Source: Chitinophagaceae bacterium
Lineage (GTDB): Bacteria; Bacteroidota; Bacteroidia; Chitinophagales; Chitinophagaceae
Direction of reading: 5' to 3'
NCBI GenBank assembly: GCA_025360525.1
Contig: JANYCA010000071.1
Location: 1-62,042 of the forward strand
DNA: 62,042 nt
The position numbers were made by a program, and so were the translations under genes. The notes below the pieces were generated by a model that saw only the letters and a list, made by a program, of their open reading frames with translations, had not been told where the DNA came from and did no database searches. This document shows positions 56,622-62,042 of the stretch, piece after piece (position 1 is the stretch's first letter; every line of letters begins with the position of its first letter).

Positions 56622-58343
56622 ATGGCAGCAACTGCTACACAAAATATTTTTGCAAATCCTATACGGCGAATTCTCCAGGTAATCAGGTTAGAGAAGAACG
56701 AAATAACTTCAGTATACTTCTATGCCATATTAAGCGGACTAATACAACTTTCACTTCCCCTTGGCATACAGTCTATTATCAGTTTTGTTTTAGGTGGAGC
56801 AATGTCCACCTCTCTGGTAGTATTGATAGTTTTGGTAGTACTGGGCGTTTTCTTAAACGGACTTTTACAGGTAAACCAAATGCGGTTGATAGAAAAAGTG
56901 CAGCAAAAAATATTTGTTCGTTACTCTTTTGAATTTGCTGAACGTATCCCCAAATTGAATCTGCAATCCGTAGACAGCTATTATTTACCTGAACTGGTGA
57001 ATCGCTTTTTTGATACCGTTGCGCTACAAAAAGGAATTTCCAAACTCCTGCTGGATATTCCGGCAGCCACTATTCAAATACTATTCGGGTTGATTCTTCT
57101 ATCATTTTACCATCCTGTTTTTATATTTTTTGGTTTGGTATTGGTATTAATTATATCGCTTATTTTAAGGCTCACCAGTGCAAAAGGCATGGAATCGAGC
57201 CTGCGGGAAAGCGATTATAAATATGCTGTTGCAGGTTGGCTGGAGGAGATGGCAAGAGTGGTAAAATCTTTCAAGTTTTCCAGGTCTACTTCTTTAAACA
57301 TCAGCAAAACAGATAAGCTGGTAAGCGGTTATCTCACCCATCGCACCACTCATTTTAGGGTACTGTTATTTCAATACTGGAGCCTGGTTGGGTTTAAAGT
57401 GGCCATTACAGCAGCTATGCTAATTGTAGGAAGCATATTATTGGTAAACCAACAACTAAATATCGGACAATTTATTGCTGCTGAAATTGTGATATTATTG
57501 GTGATAGGATCAATTGAAAAATTAATTATTAATCTTGATACGGCGTACGATGTTCTTACTTCAGTAGAAAAATTAGGTAAATTGACAGATAAGCCACTGG
57601 AGCAGGATGGTACTATTGAACTTATTGAAGAAGATAAGGGGCTTTCTATTGAAATGAACGGCGTCAATTTTAAATATTCCAAAGAAGGATCGCCTGTTTT
57701 AAATAAGATAAAAATATTGGTCAACAGCAACGAAAAGGTTTGTATTATGGGGGCAACCGGCTCTGGCAAATCAACTTTATTAAGGCTTATGAGTGGTGCC
57801 TACAACGATTTTGAAGGCACCATTTTAATCGATAACTTACCTATCACTAATTACAAGCTTGATTCTTTGCGTAAACAAACAGGTATTTTATTAAGCACCC
57901 AGGATATATTTTTAGGCACTTTGTTGGAAAATATCAATATGGGTTGCGATGATATTTCAGCAAAAGATATATTGCTGATGGCAGATAAAACAGGGTTAAA
58001 AACATTTATGGCGGAGCTGAAGGATGGTTTAAATACGCAGCTTGATCCGGTCGGTAAAAGTTTATCCAGGAACATCATTCAAAAAATATTATTACTTAGA
58101 GCGCTGGTAAATAATCCCCGGTTGGTGTTGTTGGAAGATCCGTTAGAAGGATTGAATGATCCCATTAGACAAAAAGTTATCGATTATTTAATAACTGATA
58201 CAAAGGGACAAACAATCGTTATCAGCAGCAATGATGAAAACATTGCTGCTAAATGCGATAAGGTAATATTTCTTAAAAATGGCGAGGTAAATGCGGTGGG
58301 TAGTTGGGATGAAATTAAGCCTTCAATAAAAAGTTTACGATGA
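56622..58343 (+). CDS. Export ABC transporter (type I secretion-like) with degenerate ATPase motifs
   Basis: 573 residues: an exporter membrane domain (six helices, about 25-310) fused to an ATPase. Walker A GATGSGKST at 377-385 and Q-loop Gln427 are intact. The signature is LSRNI (481-485) in place of LSGGQ; Walker B reads LVLLED (501-506), with Glu then Asp instead of Asp-Glu; the H-loop region TIVISSND has no His. There is no peptidase domain. It is the only ATPase of the ABC-HlyD-TolC operon. Whether such changes are standard in this family I cannot tell without a search. Confidence 0.88.
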   Translation: MAATATQNIFANPIRRILQVIRLEKNEITSVYFYAILSGLIQLSLPLGIQSIISFVLGGAMSTSLVVLIVLVVLGVFLNGLLQVNQMRLIEKVQQKIFVRYSFEFAERIPKLNLQSVDSYYLPELVNRFFDTVALQKGISKLLLDIPAATIQILFGLILLSFYHPVFIFFGLVLVLIISLILRLTSAKGMESSLRESDYKYAVAGWLEEMARVVKSFKFSRSTSLNISKTDKLVSGYLTHRTTHFRVLLFQYWSLVGFKVAITAAMLIVGSILLVNQQLNIGQFIAAEIVILLVIGSIEKLIINLDTAYDVLTSVEKLGKLTDKPLEQDGTIELIEEDKGLSIEMNGVNFKYSKEGSPVLNKIKILVNSNEKVCIMGATGSGKSTLLRLMSGAYNDFEGTILIDNLPITNYKLDSLRKQTGILLSTQDIFLGTLLENINMGCDDISAKDILLMADKTGLKTFMAELKDGLNTQLDPVGKSLSRNIIQKILLLRALVNNPRLVLLEDPLEGLNDPIRQKVIDYLITDTKGQTIVISSNDENIAAKCDKVIFLKNGEVNAVGSWDEIKPSIKSLR

Positions 58344-59692
58344 ATTACATAGATACTAAAATAGAAGATCAAATAGGCAGGGATAAAAATATACAGTCAT
58401 TCGAAAAGATATATCGCATTACCAAAAAAAGTAAAGTTAGATACTGGGCGATAGGAATACTTACCGGACTGATCATCATTTTATTTATTCCATGGACCCA
58501 GAATATTAGTTCAAGAGGAGATATTACAACCTTAAGGCAGGAACAGCGACCACAGGAAATTAATACTATCATACCCGGTAAAGTAGCAAAGTGGCATGTA
58601 AAGGAAGGCGATTATGTAAAAAAAGGCGATACAATAATTCAACTGTCAGAAATTAAGGATGATTACCTCGATCCTAATTTACTTAGCCGAACCAAAGAAC
58701 AATTAACCGCTAAGGAAATGACGGTTTCCAGCTATAAAAGTAAAGCCTCTACTGCCGATTTGCAAATTGATGCATTAACGCAGGGAAGAGCTTTAAAAAT
58801 TTCGCAAATTGATAATAAATTAAGACAGCAGCGAATGAAGGTACAGGCAGACAGCATGGATCTGATAGCGGCTTCCAACGATTTGTCTATTGCCAGCAAA
58901 CAATTTACCCGGCAAAAAAATATGTACGATAGCGGGCTTGTTTCGCTCACCCAACTGGAGCAGCGAAATATGGGTTATCAAAATGCCATCGCAAAAAAGA
59001 CAAGCGCAGAAATTAAATTTTTAAATGCAAGACAGGAACTGGGCGTCTTGCAGTTAGAAATGAATGGCGCCATGCAGGACTACAATGAAAAGATTTCGAA
59101 AGTCAGTGGAGATAAGTTTCAATCCTTATCTCAAATTGCAACCGGCGAAGGTGATATATCTAAATTGCAAAACCAATACATGAATTATGATATCAGGAGC
59201 AAATTGTATTTTATTACTGCACCGCAAAGCGGGCAAATAGTAAAAGCCAGAAAGGCAGGTATTGGAGAAATAGTTAAAGAGGGTGAAATGATTGTAGAGA
59301 TTGTGCCGGATAACATTCAATATGCGGTAGAAATATTTGTGCGGCCTGTTGATTTGCCCTTGTTGTCAATCGGCCAAAAGGTGCGGTTTATGTTTGATGG
59401 GTTTCCCGCCATTGTTTTTAGTGGATGGCCACAATCTTCTTATGGTACCTTTGGTGGGATAGTGGCAATGGTAGAGAGTTCTGTAAGCGACAATGGTAAA
59501 TTCCGGGTGTTGGTGGCAGAAGATTCGGCCGATAGAAAATGGCCACCTCAACTACGCATGGGAACAGGCGCTCAGGGTTTTGCATTGCTTAAAGATGTAC
59601 CCATCTGGTATGAGTTGTGGCGAAATATAAACGGCTTTCCTCCTGAGTATTATAATGCTGAGAAAAAGGACGATAAGGAGAAGAAAAAATAA
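58340..59692 (+). CDS. HlyD-family membrane fusion protein
   Basis: 450-residue periplasmic adaptor. One membrane helix at 35-52 (YWAIGILTGLIIILFIPW); biotinyl-lipoyl-like half-motif GKVAKWHVKEGDYVKKGDTI at about 75-95; long coiled coil (about 110-260), with the partner half-motif and beta-barrel at SGQIVKARKAGIGEIVKEGE and GQKVRFMFDGFPAIVF. The ATG overlaps the ABC gene stop (ATGA). Links the inner-membrane ABC protein to the outer-membrane channel. Confidence 0.92.
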   Translation: MNYIDTKIEDQIGRDKNIQSFEKIYRITKKSKVRYWAIGILTGLIIILFIPWTQNISSRGDITTLRQEQRPQEINTIIPGKVAKWHVKEGDYVKKGDTIIQLSEIKDDYLDPNLLSRTKEQLTAKEMTVSSYKSKASTADLQIDALTQGRALKISQIDNKLRQQRMKVQADSMDLIAASNDLSIASKQFTRQKNMYDSGLVSLTQLEQRNMGYQNAIAKKTSAEIKFLNARQELGVLQLEMNGAMQDYNEKISKVSGDKFQSLSQIATGEGDISKLQNQYMNYDIRSKLYFITAPQSGQIVKARKAGIGEIVKEGEMIVEIVPDNIQYAVEIFVRPVDLPLLSIGQKVRFMFDGFPAIVFSGWPQSSYGTFGGIVAMVESSVSDNGKFRVLVAEDSADRKWPPQLRMGTGAQGFALLKDVPIWYELWRNINGFPPEYYNAEKKDDKEKKK

Positions 59693-59752
59693 GGCAAATT
59701 GTAACACTTGCTTTAAAAGACAAAGATTCAATTAAGTCTGAACCAAAAAACC

Positions 59753-61171
59753 ATGAATTTTTTTACTAAAATCTTTCCTTCTTTTTTACTTTTTACTACA
59801 AATTGTTTTTCGCAAAATAAGTTGGAGGCTAGCCAATTGTTATCACCGGAAGAATTTATTGCCATTGTAAAAACCTTTCACCCGGTTATTAAACAGGCAG
59901 ATATTAATATTGAAAAAGCACAAGCCGATATCACATTGGCAAGGGGTGGCTTTGATCCTTCGGTGTACTATTCCAACGATCAAAAAACATTCAGGGCCGA
60001 AAATTATTACAACTACAACAACACCGAGTTAAAAATACCCACCTGGTATGGAATTGAAGTAAAAGCAGGGCTCGATAATAATGGCGGAGAGAATTTAAAC
60101 AGTGAGTCAACTTTTGGTAAAACAAGTTATGTGGGCATAATGGTACCACTTGCCAAAAACCTGGTGATGGATAAGCGCCGGGCTGTTTTAAAACAGGCAA
60201 AAATTTTCAGGGATCAATCCGGAATAGAAAGGTTGAACACCATCAATGATTTACTCTACGCAGGGTATTCAGCCTATTGGAACTGGGTAAAGGAATACCA
60301 GGTTTATGATGTTATCAGCAACACCGTAAAAGTAAATGAGGCACGGTTTGATTTAATAAAAATTGCCTACCGGCAAGGCGACAGGCCTGCCATTGATACA
60401 GTAGAGGCACTGGCGCAGTTGCAAAACTTTCAATTTTTGCAAAGTGAAAGTTTGGTAAAACTTCAAAATGCCGCAGTAGAACTTAGCAACTTTTTATGGC
60501 AGCAAAACAATACATGGTACCAGCTAGGGTTAAATGTAGTGCCAGATGGTAATTGGAATTTGCAGGATGTTGGCAGCATCCCCTTGGTACTGCAGGAGGA
60601 ACTGCTGTTGACAGCAAGGCTTACCCATCCTAAACTGAGCATGTATAATTACAAATTGCAGGTATTGGAAATAGAACGAAAATTAAAATTTCAGAGTTTG
60701 TTGCCAACCGTAAATTTAAAAGCAAATTTGCTTAACAAAAACTACAATGTATTAAAAGGCATTGCTGTACCGGACTATTTTCAAAATAATAATAAGTTTG
60801 GTGTAGACATTGGGATACCATTAAGGTTAAGTGAAGGAAGGGGCGGTTACAGGTTGGCCAAATTAAAAATTCTGGAAACAAATTATGCCCTTTCTCTGCA
60901 ACAGCAGGAAATAGAAAACAAGGTAAAGTTTTATTACAATGAACTGACAGGTCTGCAACAGCAGGTAAAAATTTACAATGCTGCCTACATCAATTACCAA
61001 ACATTGTTCAGGGGCGAAGATGTTCGCTTTAAAGCCGGCGAAAGCAGCCTTTTTTTACTGAATATCCGGGAGAATAAAGTGCTGGAAGCATTGCAAAAAT
61101 TAATTGAACTTAAAACAAAGTTTTTTAAAACACAAGCGGCGGTGCAATGGGCGGCGGGGCAGTTAAGATGA
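59753..61171 (+). CDS. TolC-family outer membrane efflux protein
   Basis: 472 residues. Signal peptide MNFFTKIFPSFLLFTTNCFS; helical-barrel repeats with the hallmark LARGGFDPSVYYSN at about 62-75 and matching second-half block AELSNFLWQ / ETNYALSLQQQEIENKV. Forms the trimeric outer-membrane exit duct. Last gene of the export operon, 60 bp after the HlyD gene. Confidence 0.9.
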   Translation: MNFFTKIFPSFLLFTTNCFSQNKLEASQLLSPEEFIAIVKTFHPVIKQADINIEKAQADITLARGGFDPSVYYSNDQKTFRAENYYNYNNTELKIPTWYGIEVKAGLDNNGGENLNSESTFGKTSYVGIMVPLAKNLVMDKRRAVLKQAKIFRDQSGIERLNTINDLLYAGYSAYWNWVKEYQVYDVISNTVKVNEARFDLIKIAYRQGDRPAIDTVEALAQLQNFQFLQSESLVKLQNAAVELSNFLWQQNNTWYQLGLNVVPDGNWNLQDVGSIPLVLQEELLLTARLTHPKLSMYNYKLQVLEIERKLKFQSLLPTVNLKANLLNKNYNVLKGIAVPDYFQNNNKFGVDIGIPLRLSEGRGGYRLAKLKILETNYALSLQQQEIENKVKFYYNELTGLQQQVKIYNAAYINYQTLFRGEDVRFKAGESSLFLLNIRENKVLEALQKLIELKTKFFKTQAAVQWAAGQLR

Positions 61172-62042
61172 CTATTAAAATAGCAAAAAAGGGTGCAGCC
61201 GTAATTTGCAGGATCGCCTTTTTAGCGGGTTATAATTGTTCAGTAATATAGGTCTGCAACCAAGTGGAAATAAGATGCGATATAAAAAAGTATATAATGC
61301 GTAAATGATTGCACCCATGTGTTGGCAATCGGGTGTTGCGGATAAAAGCCATTATTTAGGCAAGTATTCAACTTAAAATATTGAAATCAAAAAGGCCTAT
61401 GTTAGGTTCAAATATTATGTACGTGGTTAGCTAGCTTCTGCTAATTCGGTGGTTCAACATCACTACAAAAAGGTCTTCTTTTAATAATGTGCTTATAATA
61501 AAAATGCCTAACAATTTAATTATAAAAAAAATCGTAAAAATTGATTGCAGTACTCAATTTTTCTTTCTATCTTACTCAAAGCTTTCTTTATTTAAAGAAC
61601 ATACCGTTCAGTTAGTTTTTTCGTAATTTAATTTTACACCCTCTACAAACTACCTTTTTTATTAAAATCCATTGTACTGTTGTTTAACTCTCTTTTGGCG
61701 ATTTTTGCCAAAGCCTTTTTTTACGTACCACTAATTCATTTTTTAAAAAATTAAAACAGTCTAACAACTTTTTTGAATAACCTTACCGGAGTGTTTAATG
61801 AAAAAAAATTATAAATATCCCTTTTTAGGGGATATCAATTTTTTATTTACGCAATATATTTACTCCTTATTTAACCATTAAAACGCACTAATGAATTGAA
61901 TATGCTTTTAAAAAATAATTAAGTAAATGTTTTTACAACCGCAATGAATTGATGCCTGTAGCAGATAATTCATGCAAATAAATCTACCCTTTAAAACTGC
62001 ACTTTAGAAAATCCTTTATTCTCCTGAATAATCCAAAGCGGC
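61172..62042. other. 871-bp terminal stretch with no gene
   Basis: Strongly AT-rich. A weak stem AAAAAGG / CCTTTTT (about 61185-61222) might end the export operon. Short sequences similar to promoters occur near the right edge, where another gene may begin beyond the window. No small export substrate with a leader was recognised. Confidence 0.5.

Overview
The window looks like ordinary chromosome from a low-GC member of the Bacteroidota, most likely the Chitinophagaceae/Chitinophagia side of the phylum. Signs are a TonB-dependent outer-membrane receptor with an N-terminal carboxypeptidase-D-like domain, a type IX secretion C-terminal sorting domain (in a pseudogene), many lipoproteins, weak Shine-Dalgarno sites, TAnnTTTG-type -7 promoter boxes, and the nusB / DUF1573 / yajC gene order. 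These calls come from reading the sequence; no database search was run.

Layout. 1-17.8 kb is mixed housekeeping: a cut-off aminotransferase, aldo/keto reductase, DEAD-box helicase, tRNA-Val(GAC), a 2H phosphoesterase, an ethylene-receptor-like histidine kinase with its response regulator, a metallo-beta-lactamase-fold hydrolase, dipeptidase E, Hsp20, a phospholipase D/cardiolipin synthase, a YdjM-type membrane hydrolase, a universal stress protein, and yajC-DUF1573-nusB. 18-26 kb is core: groES-groEL, ispD, isoaspartyl peptidase, smc. 26-38 kb is accessory and decayed: small secreted proteins, a nonsense-interrupted membrane protein, a dead IS4-family element, a broken ELWxSDGT/T9SS protein gene, a TonB receptor, a DUF347 membrane protein, a PepSY-like protein and two S74 (tail-fibre chaperone) proteins. 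38-42 kb is a tightly overlapped 5-oxoprolinase operon (pxpB-pxpC-pxpA) plus an NRAMP-like transporter. 42-49 kb holds a TPR protein, a vanadium haloperoxidase-type lipoprotein, a GH26-like lipoprotein, a beta-propeller lipoprotein and a broken TlpA-like thioredoxin. 49.5-56.4 kb is topoisomerase IV (parE ... parC) with a methyltransferase (frameshifted), a DUF1835 protein and a VOC protein between. 56.6-61.2 kb is a complete ABC / HlyD / TolC export operon, followed by about 0.87 kb with no gene.

Main points for a second look: (i) a sensor kinase with the Cys-x3-His copper/ethylene-binding signature of plant ETR1 but Asn where ETR1 has an essential Asp; (ii) an export ABC ATPase whose signature, Walker B and H-loop motifs are all altered; (iii) three related intergenic repeats, each placed just 3' of a minus-strand secreted-protein gene, two of them S74 genes; (iv) a cluster of broken genes between 26.8 and 52.3 kb, several with single-base indels in homopolymers, including one exactly at the start of an S74 protein's signal peptide, which may be decay, phase variation or sequencing error. 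I did not find a defence island, CRISPR array, prophage or biosynthetic cluster.
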